The position numbers and the translations under genes were made by a program. 64,000 nt of DNA from Dioscorea cayenensis subsp. rotundata (lineage: Eukaryota; Streptophyta; Magnoliopsida; Dioscoreales; Dioscoreaceae), in NCBI RefSeq assembly GCF_009730915.1, contig NC_052475.1, positions 26,969,016 to 27,033,015 on the forward strand, read 5' to 3'. The notes below the pieces were generated by a model that made no database searches, was not told where the DNA came from, and was given only the letters and a program-made list of their open reading frames with translations. Shown here piece after piece: positions 1-11,031 of this stretch; position 1 is the first letter of the stretch, and every line of letters starts with the position of its first letter.

Positions 1-1858
1 CATTAAATCCACTTTAAACCTTATTCTGCTCAATCTAAGGACTAAGGACAAAGTTTTAAAAACAAAAATGGATGTCTAGGTGCCAATCTCATCAAAGTTT
101 GTGCTTTGAAACTGTCCAAGCATCTACTCTTTTTTTTAATTATTATTATTTTTGTTAGAATGATAAGAATTCTTGTAATTTTATTCTCCTTTGCAATAAT
201 TATATCCTTCTCTTTTTATTATTTTTTTATTTTTTCTTTTGGGTGTTTTGATCACATAGAACCAATAAAGTCCATGGAATTACATATATAATCAATTAAT
301 CATGTCACAAAAACTAAGATTTTTTTAACATATATCTTTGTAGCATGTTAGTATTAATTAGCAAGTGTTGATTATTTAAGATTAATATGGTTGATCAACT
401 ATCTTTAAGCAAAATTAGGTAAATTATCTCACTCCGCTTTGAATGTTTTATAATTTTTGAGATTTTCAGGCAATATTACATGTATAATGAAAAACTCTAA
501 TATTGTGATTAAATAACTCTTTATAATAGAAACTATTGGCATACCTTCATTTTAAAAGCTCTTATAAGCATTTATTAATTAAACAAGTAAGTCCAATTAT
601 GTTTAATTATTATAAATATCAAATATAGTATAAACAAAAAATTTAAATATGATAAAAATATATAAATATGTTCCTTAAAACACCGGAGAGGCATATTATA
701 TATTTTCTTTAATAATATGTCTAGATTTATAGAGTATTTGTAAATACTTACAGGCTTGCACAGTATAAATTAAAACAAACAACAGTTGAGATCAATACAT
801 ATATATTTTTTTAATTTGAAGCAATAAATAACTTTTCAAAATAAAATATTTTAAATAGTGAAAAATAGATAAATCACCCATTCTCAAGATACTTAAGGTT
901 GGTTTTGGTTGAAATAATTTGAGTTACCGGATTGTTTAAATTTATTTTAGAGTTAAAATTTTGGCTTTATTAGTATTAATAAAGTATATTTTAAAAATAT
1001 TATAATTTTTTTACTTTTATAGTAATAAAACTTCTATTTATTTAATTAATTAAACCTTGAAAAACAATTTATTGATCACCCATGGATATCCCACAATGAA
1101 ATACAGAAATGGTAACCCTATTATATTTTTTTGTCATATATATATATACATGTATGTATGTATGTATATATATTGACAAATTGTTGTCTATATGGAAAAT
1201 AAATTTAATTTTATTTAATAGAAGTTCATCTTATTATGATTATTATTATTTATAGAATTGTGCAATCTAAAATAGAGTACTGTGTTTTGGATGAAATCAT
1301 TTGGGCTTTTATTCACTATTTTAGGCCCAAGCCGCCCAACCCCTTGATGATAATAAATCAATTCTTGTTGTAGAGCATTAAGCCCATGACTTTATAGAAA
1401 AGATAATACTTTGCCTAGCTCTCATAGTTTTATATTTTTTTTTAAATAAAAAAAATGATCAAACAACATCAATGTTTCTTAGTGGAATGAGGCCCAGTGA
1501 GTATATTATGTTTTATATATTTTTTAAATCATTATTTTTTTTTCTTGTTATCATGTGTATCACTATAGAAAATCTATTATATTATCGTTTGATCTATTGA
1601 CACCGGATCCTCTACATAAAACATTCATCCACCGTAAACATCATTTGTTTAAAACAAACAAAAAAAAAACATTAGTATATATTTTTTTAATATTATAAAG
1701 AAACTTAAATAAATTAATTAGATTACACAAAAATTATTTTTTATACAAATAGAAATAAATAAAATATAAAAGACACAAAATAAGAGAGAAGAGAGAACAA
1801 ATTAGATAGAAGATGAAGTGGATAAGAGACATGAGGGAGGGAGGAAAGCAATTGAGAG
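1..1858. other. AT-rich intergenic DNA, no gene seen
   Basis: Very AT-rich with many homopolymer and TA/TG runs, for example a TATATA/TATG tract near 1138-1175. Small open frames here are low complexity and look like chance ORFs. A GGCCCAAGCCGCCC stretch near 1324-1337 resembles the GCCCA-type promoter elements found upstream of plant housekeeping genes, but it lies about 500 bases upstream of the first gene, so I would not insist on it. Confidence 0.6.
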
Positions 1859-2785
1859 ATGTCTCAAAGCATAGTTCATCTCTTCTCTCAATTTCCCTCC
1901 ATCTTTGACATCAAACACCAACTTCCAACTGTCATACTTCATCTTCCCAAAACTAAAGGCCTTCTACTCTCCTCCATTGCTCCTCTTGCTCTTGCCATTG
2001 TTCTTAACTCACCTTCACCTTCTCTAGCTCTTCCTCCTACTACTCCCTTCACTCAATCTCAAGCTTTGGAGATTGGACTAGACAATGGGTACTAGTTCCT
2101 TCCCACCCAAGTCCATATATAAAACAGAAGTTGTGTTTAATTATGTTTATGGTTGATGAGTTTGGTGTGTTCTTCTTTGCAGAAAAATCAGGCCTTGTCC
2201 TTCTGTAAATCCTGGATGTGTCTCTTCCAATCCGAAATCCTCGTCTTTCTCTTTTCCATGGATCATACCTGAGAATTCTGATGAAAATGCCACTCAGGTT
2301 CACTTTACTTGATGTTTCAGTAATAATATATATGTGTCTGCATGTGTGTACAGATATGCTTGGTTTGTTTAATTTGATTTAATTTATTGTTAACTTTGCA
2401 GAAACTAAGAGATGCAATACTTAAAACTCAGAGGAATGTAGAGTTTCAGGTTGATCAAGAAACTCCAGATGGTACTTTTGATTTGCTGTTTTTCAATCAG
2501 TAGTTTTTATTTTGTAATTCATTGACATTATTTGAATGATTAACCTTGAGAATATGCTTTACAGGTCATTACTTGCAAGCAGAGGTTGATGGTGGATTTG
2601 GAAGAGATGTAATGGAGTTCTTGGTGAAGAGAGATGTAGTTGCATACCGATCAATGGCCACAAAAGTCACTTATGTTTACCCATTTACGACGGCATTCGG
2701 TGACTCGAAAGGCCAGAATGAAAGATTGAATAAAATTAAGGAAGAGTTAGGCTGGTATTCTCCCAATTTTGAGTCTATGAATTGA
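1859..2785 (+). CDS. DUF1499 family protein, probably plastid/thylakoid lumen
   Basis: Four-exon model: 1859-2088, 2183-2297, 2402-2471, 2565-2785. All introns are GT-AG, the phases match, and the product is 211 residues. The N-terminal ~60 residues are Ser/Leu/Pro rich with a hydrophobic stretch (APLALAIVL) ending in SLALPP, which resembles a bipartite plastid/thylakoid targeting peptide without a twin arginine. The mature part starts near KIRPCPSVNPGCVSS. It carries the DUF1499 signature: a Cys-Pro-Ser...Cys-Val-Ser opening, then a HYLQAEV strand, and the AYRSMATKVTY segment where the family has its conserved Arg-Ser. Plants have nuclear-encoded DUF1499 proteins predicted to be in chloroplasts, and no enzymatic role is established. 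The exact 3' splice choices are my reading; frame continuity across all four exons supports them. Confidence 0.82.
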
Positions 2786-3665
2786 TCATATATAGTTTTT
2801 TTTTCCATGCAAACTAGACATACTGTTCTGTCAGTTTCTTTCACAATTTGATTCTAGAATGCAGTACAAAAGACCAATGTACTGTTGCAATTATTGCAAG
2901 TGAGTTTGAGATGTTTGGATAAATTTATCATGATTCAGTATTAGTTTATAGTTTTTCATGAAAATATAATCAAATGTTTGGTAAATTTCTGCTTCTTGGT
3001 TTCAGATCATCTGCAGAAGAATACATAGAATTACATAATTCATTCAATCTTATGATTGTTTTTAACAATGAACTCTTTTCATTTATCACAAAATAAAAAG
3101 GCTCTTAATTTTCTTACGTAATAATGGAAAGAACAGTGTAATAAGTCTCATGTTGCCACCTTTTCTCTTCCATTGAATATATATATATATATAAAGGAAA
3201 GGAAAAAAGAAAACTTCTTGATGATTTGGATTGTTTGTTAGGATTAAAAAATTCCAATTGAGTGGTTTTTGAAGAAATGCAAGGAAAATTCTCACCTTTT
3301 ACTTGTTTCTCTGCAACTCTCCATCATTCCCATCTCTTGAGCTCAAATCAATCTCGTTCCTTTCGTTTGTTTTTAATCTGTGTTTTCTTATGTCTTCCCA
3401 ATTTTTGGAATGGTTTACCAGGATTATGAAATTCAATGGAGTTAGTTTTTGAAGAAAATAAAAATCCCATCTTTTTCTCATTTCTTTGGAACCCTCCATC
3501 ATTAACCACTAATTCTTGAGTACCCTCTAACAATCAGTGACCCTTGCTCAATGAGAGTGGAGAAAAGAATCCAATTAGGCCTCTTTCCCTCCATAAATCT
3601 CCATTAAAATGTGATAAAAATCCAAACTTTTCCTCAGTTCCAGCAAGTTGTTGACCCACGAAGCA
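2786..3665. repeat. Intergenic DNA with a 180-bp tandem duplication
   Basis: Between the DUF1499 gene and the transporter gene, the segment beginning at 3241 (GGATTAAAAAATTCCAATT) reappears in diverged form at 3421 (GGATTATGAAATTCAATG), a period of 180 bases. Both copies contain a TTTTTGAAGAAA core and end near an ACCCTCCATCATT or similar block. A TA microsatellite is at about 3178-3194. The second copy lies within 250 bases of the transporter start codon, so it is probably in its promoter or 5' leader. Confidence 0.6.
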
Positions 3666-6176
3666 ATGGGCAGGCATCAAGGGAAGCTCAGTGCCTTCCT
3701 GAGCAACAGGTGGCTGGTCTTTGTCGCTGCGACGTGGGTGCAATCCTGCGCTGGAATTGGGTATCTCTTTGGGAGCATTTCCCCAGTGATCAAGTACTCA
3801 TTGGGCTATAACCAGCGCCAGATTGCCCGCCTTGGTGTTGCCAAGGACTTGGGAGATTGTGTTGGTTTCTTGGCTGGGGCTCTCTGTGAGATTCTGCCAC
3901 TCTGGGCGGCGTTGCTCGTCGGTGCTCTCCAGAACCTTGTTGGTTATGGCTGGGTATGGCTCATTGTCACCGAGAGAGCACCAGCATTGCCTCTCTGGGG
4001 GGTGAGTCTACATACATCCTCATGCCAATAAAATTTCAATGAATTTATGTGCAATTAAATCCTTTGTTAGAATCCAATTTCAGATTATTGATGCTGCTAA
4101 TCTTAGTTTGTGAATTATAGCTTTATTCTCACAGTTGTTGAATTGAAAGGAGTTAAAACTTCTTATGAAGCTTAGGTGCTTGTTGTTTTGCCTCACTGGG
4201 TCACTGTGTTCTAATGACTTTGTCTTCATTGCAATCTGAATTATCATTAACTGTTGTGCAGATTTGCATTCTTATCTTTGTTGAGATTTCAAGGAATATG
4301 TCTGCATTTAATTTCTGAATTATGGCGCGGCCTATCCCGTCATTGAACTGAGAGTGAATTGAAACTTCTCGTGAAGCTTAAGTGCTTGTTTCCTTCACTG
4401 AGTCCCTTTGTCGTAATTACTTTGTTCTTTTTTTATTGCTTTTTGAATTGTGGTTAACTATTGTGCAGATTTACATTCTTTATCTTCATTGAGATTTTAA
4501 TTAATTTATCTGCATTTAAGTCTTTTGTTTTTAATCATAGTTTGTGATGCATTCCCAGTCATTTAATTGGAAATGAATTGAAACTCGTTCTTGTTTTACC
4601 TCACTGTCTCAATGTGGATAAATATCATGCAGATGTGCATTCTTATCTTTTTTGGGACTAATGGTGAGACGTACTTCAACACAGCTGCATTGGTTTCATG
4701 TGTACAGAATTTCCCCAAGAGTAGGGGTCCAATTGTTGGGATATTAAAAGGGTTTGCTGGATTAAGTGGTGCTATATTGACTCAGATATATGCTATGATG
4801 AACTCTCCTGATCACGCTGCTCTCATCTTCATGGTTGCTGTTGGACCTTCAATGGTGGTTATTTCTTTAATGTTCATTGTTAGACCTGTCGGAGGCCACA
4901 GACAAGTGCGATCCACCGATAAATCTAGCTTCATGTTTATTTATAGTGTCTGCTTGCTTCTTGCGTCGTACTTGATGGGAGTCATGCTTCTTGAAGATCT
5001 AGTGGAGTTGAACCAGGTTGTGATTATTTTGTTCACAACTGTGCTAGTGCTTCTTCTGGTAGTTCCAATTTTAATACCTTTGATGTTAACATTTTATTTC
5101 GATGCCACATCTCCAATTCAAGAGTGTCTCTTGCCAGAACCTGAGAAAGAAGAACTGAATAAATCTTCAGAGAATGCTGTACATAATGAAGTTATCCTTA
5201 GTGAAGTAGAAGACGAGAAGCCGAAGGATGTTGATTTGCTTCCTGAAGTAGAAAGGCAGAAGCAGATTGCACAACTGCAAGCAAAATTATTCCAAGCTGC
5301 AGCTGTCGGAGCTGTGCGTGTCAAGCGGAGGAAAGGCCCACGCAGAGGCGAGGATTTCACACTGATGCAAGCATTAATAAAGGCAGACTTCTGGCTTATT
5401 TTTGTGTCTCTATTGTTAGGAGCAGGTTCTGGCTTGACGGTCATTGACAATCTCGGCCAGATGAGTCAGTCTTTGGGTTATGATGATACACATATTTTTG
5501 TATCAATGATCAGCATTTGGAACTTTCTTGGGCGCATTGCTGGAGGCTATTTTTCTGAGATAGTCGTGAGGTTTGGTCGTTCTACATTGCACTCTACATC
5601 TTGATTTTGTTGATTTCATGCTATATTTGTCTCATCCTATTTGTGCATTTCATCTAATCAGGGACCATGCTTACCCGAGGCCTGTGGCTATGGCTGTTGC
5701 TCAGGTTGTTATGGCAGTTGGGCACCTCTTCTTCGCTATGGGTTGGCCGGGAACAATGTACATTGGCACTTTGCTCATTGGTCTCGGATTTGGAGCTCAT
5801 TGGGCAATTGTTCCTGCCGCCGCCTCTGAGTTGTTTGGCTTGAAAAACTTTGGCACTCTGTATAATTTCCTCACTGTTGCTAATCCCGCCGGCTCATTAA
5901 TCTTCTCAGGTCTCATTGCCAGTGTGATATATGATCATGAAGCAGAAAAACCAATCTCGCATGCATTACAGTGCAACATCTTTGGCCCGGAGATTACTCT
6001 ATGACACTCAGCCTTATCTCGATGAACCGTTAACATGTGAGGGCGCTATTTGCTTTTACCTCACTTCCTTGATAATGTCAGGATTGTGCATAATGGCAGT
6101 TATCCTTAGCATGATTCTTGTTCATAGAACTAAAATCGTCTATGCACACCTATACGGCAAAGCTCATACATAATGT
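3666..6176 (+). CDS. Nodulin-like / NFD4-type major facilitator protein, frameshifted near the 3' end
   Basis: Exons 3666-4001, 4633-5570 and 5662-6176; introns are GT-AG with phases 0 and 2. The product is a multi-helix membrane protein. The nodulin-like domain begins at about residue 10 (FLSNRWLVFVAATW), continues through GIGYLFGSISPVIK and the strongly conserved GTNGETYFNTAALVSCV and SRGPIVGILKGFAGLSGAI. A charged cytoplasmic loop (about residues 280-350) separates it from the second helix bundle (LGAGSGLTVIDNLGQ, SIWNFLGRIAGGYFSE). The family is usually ~550-600 residues. In the last exon the frame after EAEK hits a stop at 6001-6003, while the expected C-terminal helix (CEGAICFYLTSLIMSG) continues in the +1 frame to a stop at 6171-6173. 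One extra base in the AAAAACC run at 5946-5952 would explain this. Substrate unknown; Arabidopsis NFD4 relatives are membrane proteins linked to karyogamy and metal or osmotic responses. ATG 3666 is chosen because the residues after it match family N-termini. Confidence 0.85.
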
Positions 6177-7640
6177 TTGTTATCTTCATCATATCTTTTG
6201 TTCATAGGAATACAAAGTGATAGTAGAAACTCATCTGGAAAATAAGAGAAAAATCAAGTACCATATAGATATTTTATTTATACATATATATTTGTTCTGT
6301 AAAAAGGAAAGAATTCTTGTTCATCTCCTCTGAAGTTATTTACAGAATAGAGGATTGATTGGCTTCTCGTTGTGCTTGTTCATACTGTAATTAAACTCTG
6401 GCATTCTATCATGTTATTCTTGTTTCTGTAAATTGTTGAAGCTTAATGTCAGATATAAAATTTGTGTCATTGTGCACAAAATCAGTTATCGATTTTGTAC
6501 TTTTGCTATACATTTTTATTCAGAAAGATGTAAATGGCATACCATTTCTCATTTTTCATTGAGTTAGCCGATACTATTTTGTATTCCCGTTTGAAGAACA
6601 GTCATATTGCTGAAAATTCAGTAACATATGAGTGATTCAGCAGCACTTCACTTTGACTCCTCAAATTAGTCAGAAAAAATGATCCGATTCCGGCTTGAAT
6701 TATCAATTTCTGTCATTTAAGTACACTAATTGAATCATGTTCTTCTGAATTCAATTATGCAAAAACAATCAAACATGAAGAATTCAGCAATAATTCACTT
6801 CAATTCCTCAAATTACACAGTGTTGCTGATCCAATATCTGCTTGAATTATCAATTTCTGTCAATTAAGCATACTCATTGCAGCATGTTCTACTGAATTTG
6901 ACCATATAAACACTAAACAACCTAGCATCAACATGAAAACAGTTTAAACTAAATTTACTTCGATACTGATCAAATCATAGATTCGAACCCTCGATCTTTG
7001 AATTGAGAGAAGAATAAAAGACCAACTAATTTATTAGAAGGGTGATAGCAATGCATATCTATGATTTAACAAAAGATGGTAAAAATTATATGTATTTAAT
7101 TAATATATTAAGAGTAATAATGAAAATTAGAGAATTCTAGAAACAATGAAGGTGGTGGGGCCCAAAGGCCACCAATGTGGCACCAATCATGTTGGGGAGT
7201 TAGGGTTCTTTTGGGTGGTCCATGTAATTTCCCCTCCCAACCTAAAACAAGAGTTAATACATATATATAATATATTAATAGATTAAATAAATTATTTTAA
7301 AAAAACTAACCCAATACCCTGGTTAATCTAACCACACCCAAAGAATAAATCTCATCAACCTTGGGTTAAAAAAGAAAAAAAATACTCCCACACATTCACA
7401 ACCTCACCGAATTTGTGGGACCCACAAATGATGATATTTATCAATGGACTCAAATGAATATACTCCTCTCATGTGCTATACACTATGCTAATAATTTTAC
7501 TTTTTTTTTAAAAAAAAAATTTTAATTAAGTGAAAAAAAAAAAGAATAATATAAAGTTTGATAATATAATTATTAAATGTGTCATCAATTACTATATTTG
7601 GAAAAATGACAAACCTAGCCATAGGTTAGAAATTAACCCT
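6177..7640. other. 3' flank of the transporter gene and AT-rich intergenic DNA
   Basis: No coding region seen. The first ~250 bases are probably 3' UTR. Two diverged copies of one segment follow, around 6655-6735 and 6795-6870 (both contain CCTCAAATTA followed by GCTTGAATTATCAATTTCTGTCA), indicating a short tandem duplication of about 140 bases. From about 7140 the sequence is GC-richer (GTGGGGCCCAAAGGCC), then again AT-rich with long T and A runs near 7500-7550. Confidence 0.5.
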
Positions 7641-7670
7641 GGTTAGGGTTTGCAAGGGTAGATGTATAAA
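7641..7670 (+). promoter_or_regulatory. Telo-box and TATA box upstream of the J-domain gene
   Basis: GGTTAGGGTTTG at 7641-7652 is a telo-box (reverse of AAACCCTA), common near the transcription starts of plant housekeeping genes. TATAAAA begins at 7665. Together they place the transcription start near 7695, well upstream of the main start codon at 8734 and compatible with an intron in the 5' UTR. This is motif reading only; there are no transcript data. Confidence 0.5.
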
Positions 7671-7829
7671 AGGTGGTTAGGGTTAGCAAAAATTGTTTAT
7701 TTATTAAAAAATGAAAGGAAAGTGAGCATCTCTCTTTTTCCCCCCTGAGTATTTTGGTATTTGGGTTTTGACTAAAAAGAGGCTCTTTTTTCCCCCAAAT
7801 TTTTTTCAGATTTGGGTGGGAAAATTGGG

Positions 7830-7896
7830 ATGGAGATGCTTCAATGGCGGCGTTACAAGTCAAATTACTCCGACGTTGTGGATTTTCTCAAAATGG
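7830..7896 (+). other. Candidate upstream ORF in 5' UTR exon 1 of the J-domain gene
   Basis: An ATG at 7830 opens a frame reading MEMLQWRRYKSN then YSDVVDFLKM, followed by a good donor (G|GTAATT at 7896/7897). Joining to either plausible acceptor just before the main ATG (exon starting at 8714 or 8731) ends the frame within two to six codons, so the spliced mRNA would carry a uORF of about 23-27 codons that ends a few bases before, or overlaps, the main start. The residue composition (WRRY, aromatic and charged) looks like a conserved peptide rather than random UTR, but I cannot test conservation. Unspliced, the frame runs to 8039. Confidence 0.4.
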
Positions 7897-8733
7897 GTAA
7901 TTTATCTCGCGATTCTGCTTTTCTTGTGCTCTCTCTTGAATCTGGTTTTACTGAATGTCGACGTCTGTGGAGCGAGATCGGGTTTTGTAGGGTTTCTAGG
8001 GTCTGTGTGCTGAAAATAATTGAAAATTTTTGTTTTTGAGGTTTTCAATTGCTTGGCTGAGTGTTAATCTCTGTGGATCGGCTTCCCCACATGGTGTATG
8101 AGCTGGATGTTGAGTCTATGCTCGGGTTTTGCAATTTGAGTGGTGTTTGTGAGGTGCTTCTCGTTAGGGTTGCTGCTTTGCTACATTGTGATACTTCTAA
8201 GGAGTAGAGTTCTTAGAGAATTATGGTTTTGATGGTACAAACGGTGATTGATTGTTGGTTTCTTTGGAGGTTTTTTTGGATTAATTGGAAATTTAGCTAT
8301 ATAGCGCTTCAGTTTCTATTCTTGATTGTCTTGATCCCTTTTTAGTATGGTATTGCTTGAAAATTGTGATCTTGTCTTTGTTTGTTGTTCATGTCCGTAT
8401 TTCTGGAAATTAGGGTTTGATGAGAAAGGAGGAGGCTGTATCTTGTGATTTATATGTGTTGATCCTGTTTTCGCATGCCTTATTTTTTTCTTTCTTTCGT
8501 GCTTTCTTTCATTTTTGCTTATTTTTGAGCTCGTGGTCAGTGTTATCATTGGTTTTGTTGTCTTTATGACTTAGGATTTGAGAGAATCTGATAGAGGCTG
8601 TCAACTTCAACCATGAAAATTCTTCATAACAGTGGTCAACAAGTTTAGGCTGAAACAATTTGTGTAAGCTAAGTTTTTGTTTGTTGCGGGCTTGTATTGA
8701 TTTCTGGTGCAAGGCTGAGAAGGAGGTCAGGTA

Positions 8734-11031
8734 ATGGAATGCAATAGGGATGAGGCCCTTAGGGCTAAAGAAATTGCTGAAAGGAAGTTCAATGCTAGAG
8801 ATTTTTCGGGTGCAAAGAAGTTTGCTCTGAAGGCCCAGAATCTCTTTCCTGCTCTTGAAGGCATCAACCAGATGATCTCGACTATGGATGTTTACATTGC
8901 TGGGGAATTGAAAGTCAATGGTGAGAGAGATTGGTATGCCATTCTCTCTGTCCAAGCAATGGCGGACGAGGAAACCGTGAAGAAACAGTACAGGAAGCTA
9001 GCTCTCCAACTTCACCCTGATAAGAACAAGTCTTTAGGTGCGGAAGGTGCATTCCAGCTTATCTCCGAGGCTTGGAGTGTCCTGTCTGATAGGAGCAGGA
9101 AATTAATTTATGATCAGAAGAGGACTGTGAAAGGATGCCAGCAGAAAGCTTCCCAAGCTCACAGAGATCATCACTCTGCTCCTAATGCCAATGGGTTTTA
9201 TAATTTCACCAGCAAAACTAAATCCCATGCAAGAGCTCACAAGAAGAGTAACAGTAGCTCTAGATCTGCTGCAGTGCCACCTCGTCCTCCGAATGCTGAC
9301 ACATTTTGGACTTCGTGCCACCGTTGCAAAATGCAGTATGAGTACCTGAGAATATATCTCAATCACAATCTTCTCTGTCCAAATTGCAAGGAACCCTTTC
9401 TGGCTATAGAGACAGGGTTTCCAAGCAATGGGAATAATTGCAATGCTTCTTGGTCAGCTTCTCAGCATCACAATGTGAACCATAATTCCTCTGCCAAGGA
9501 CACTTATGATGCAGGTAGAAATCAGAACACTGTCCCAGGAAGCACTGTTTACCAGCATGGAACTAATTATGATGTGTATGCCAATCAAAACTACAATTGG
9601 GGCCCTTTCTCCAGGACTGCTGGGGCTGCAAGTGCAAATGCTTCATCAGCTGCTGCTGCTCAGGCAGCAAATGTGGTTCATCAGACATATGAGAAAGTGA
9701 GAAGAGATCGGGAAGAGTCACAGGCAGCGGCCAAACGAGAGGAGTCTCTCAGGAGAAGAAATCATGCTTCAAAGAGGAACTATAGTACTAGCACTTCTGG
9801 TAATTTTAGCGTGGGTGCTGGTGGCAGCGGGCATGATCGGGATAGGCCTGGAAAGAGGCGAAGAAGTATAACGGATGATTCTGGGATTAATTATGTGGGG
9901 ACCGAGTCAGAACAAATGGTCCAAGGCACAGTAAAATCTGGCAGCACTCTCCAGGGATTTAAGGTGCCATATAACTTGAGTAGAGAAACTGCACAACTGG
10001 ACATTCGAAGTATGCTTATGGAGAAAGCTAAAGCTGGCATTAAAAAGAAGTTGGAAGAATGGAACACTGCTGCGGCGGCCAAGTCAGCAGAAAAGGAGAA
10101 AGCAAAACATAAACAGAAACCAAAAGAAAATGATAATGGCAAATTATCTGCTGCGGCTTTTGTGGATGGGAATTCTACTGAGAAAGACATTCATGACGTT
10201 GCTGATAAGCAAGATCCCACTAAGAAGGATTCCTCCAATGATCCAAGTTCTGATTCAGAGAAGGAAAAAACTGGAACTGTGTCAATTGATGTTCCTGATC
10301 CAGATTTTCATGATTTTGACAAAGATCGTTCAGAGAAAGCTTTTTTTGGTGATCAGGTATGGGCTACATATGATGGTGAAGATGGGATGCCTCGTTTTTA
10401 TGCCCTGGTTCAAAAGGTCATCTCTTCGAAGCCATTTAAGATTCGCATGAGTTTTCTTACGTCAAAGACCAACAGTGAATTTGGGTCATTGAACTGGGTT
10501 GGCTCTGGATTTGCCAAGACATGTGGGGATTTCAGAGTTGGTAGATATGAAGTCAATGATACAGTCAACATCTTTTCTCACAAGGTCCAGTGGGAGAAAG
10601 GCCCACGTGGAGTTATAAAAATTATTCCGAGGAAAGGTGAAATCTGGGCTGTTTATAAAAACTGGTCGCCAGATTGGAATGAGCACACAACTGATGATGT
10701 GATATACAAATATGAGATGGTGGAAGTGCTGGATGATTACAATGAGGAGCAGGGTGTGTCTGTCACGCCCTTAGTGAAGGTTGCTGGTTTCAAAACAGTG
10801 TTCCATCGGCACATGGACCCAAAACAAACCAGGATGATCCCAAAAGAAGAAATGTTCCGTTTTTCACATCAGGTTCCTTCCTATATTCTCACTGGTGAAG
10901 AAGCTCCTAATGCTCCAAAGGGTTGCCGTGAGCTAGACCCAGCAGCTACTCCAGTGGAGCTTCTACAGGTAATAACAGAAGTTAAGGAAGATGAGCCAAT
11001 GGAGACTGATGAACAACAGCCAGTTAGCTGA
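8734..11031 (+). CDS. J-domain (DnaJ/HSP40) protein with C-terminal DUF3444
   Basis: One uninterrupted coding exon of 765 codons; a 5' UTR intron from about 7897 to 8713 or 8730 is likely. The N-terminus MECNRDEALRAKEIAE is the typical start of this plant family, with a helical segment at residues 1-60. The J domain follows at about 65-130 (DWYAILSV...), with the HPD tripeptide at residues 94-96 that stimulates Hsp70 ATPase. A Cys4 zinc-ribbon-like motif lies at C195, C198, C215 and C218. The middle is low complexity (Asn/Ser/Ala rich, basic). DUF3444 occupies about residues 515-745 (PDFHDFDKDRSEKAFF, GEIWAVYKNWSPDW). Plant members are nuclear or cytosolic co-chaperones of poorly defined role. 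Convergent with the adenylate kinase gene. Length and domain order are complete. Confidence 0.95.
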   Translation: MECNRDEALRAKEIAERKFNARDFSGAKKFALKAQNLFPALEGINQMISTMDVYIAGELKVNGERDWYAILSVQAMADEETVKKQYRKLALQLHPDKNKSLGAEGAFQLISEAWSVLSDRSRKLIYDQKRTVKGCQQKASQAHRDHHSAPNANGFYNFTSKTKSHARAHKKSNSSSRSAAVPPRPPNADTFWTSCHRCKMQYEYLRIYLNHNLLCPNCKEPFLAIETGFPSNGNNCNASWSASQHHNVNHNSSAKDTYDAGRNQNTVPGSTVYQHGTNYDVYANQNYNWGPFSRTAGAASANASSAAAAQAANVVHQTYEKVRRDREESQAAAKREESLRRRNHASKRNYSTSTSGNFSVGAGGSGHDRDRPGKRRRSITDDSGINYVGTESEQMVQGTVKSGSTLQGFKVPYNLSRETAQLDIRSMLMEKAKAGIKKKLEEWNTAAAAKSAEKEKAKHKQKPKENDNGKLSAAAFVDGNSTEKDIHDVADKQDPTKKDSSNDPSSDSEKEKTGTVSIDVPDPDFHDFDKDRSEKAFFGDQVWATYDGEDGMPRFYALVQKVISSKPFKIRMSFLTSKTNSEFGSLNWVGSGFAKTCGDFRVGRYEVNDTVNIFSHKVQWEKGPRGVIKIIPRKGEIWAVYKNWSPDWNEHTTDDVIYKYEMVEVLDDYNEEQGVSVTPLVKVAGFKTVFHRHMDPKQTRMIPKEEMFRFSHQVPSYILTGEEAPNAPKGCRELDPAATPVELLQVITEVKEDEPMETDEQQPVS

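Noticed and set aside
5945-6010. A short intron to bridge the transporter frameshift
   Set aside because: No GT...AG pair of plausible intron length joins the two frames; a one-base indel is simpler.
8509-8955. 148-codon minus-strand frame over the start of the J-domain gene
   Set aside because: Antisense shadow; composition mirrors the sense coding sequence and UTR.
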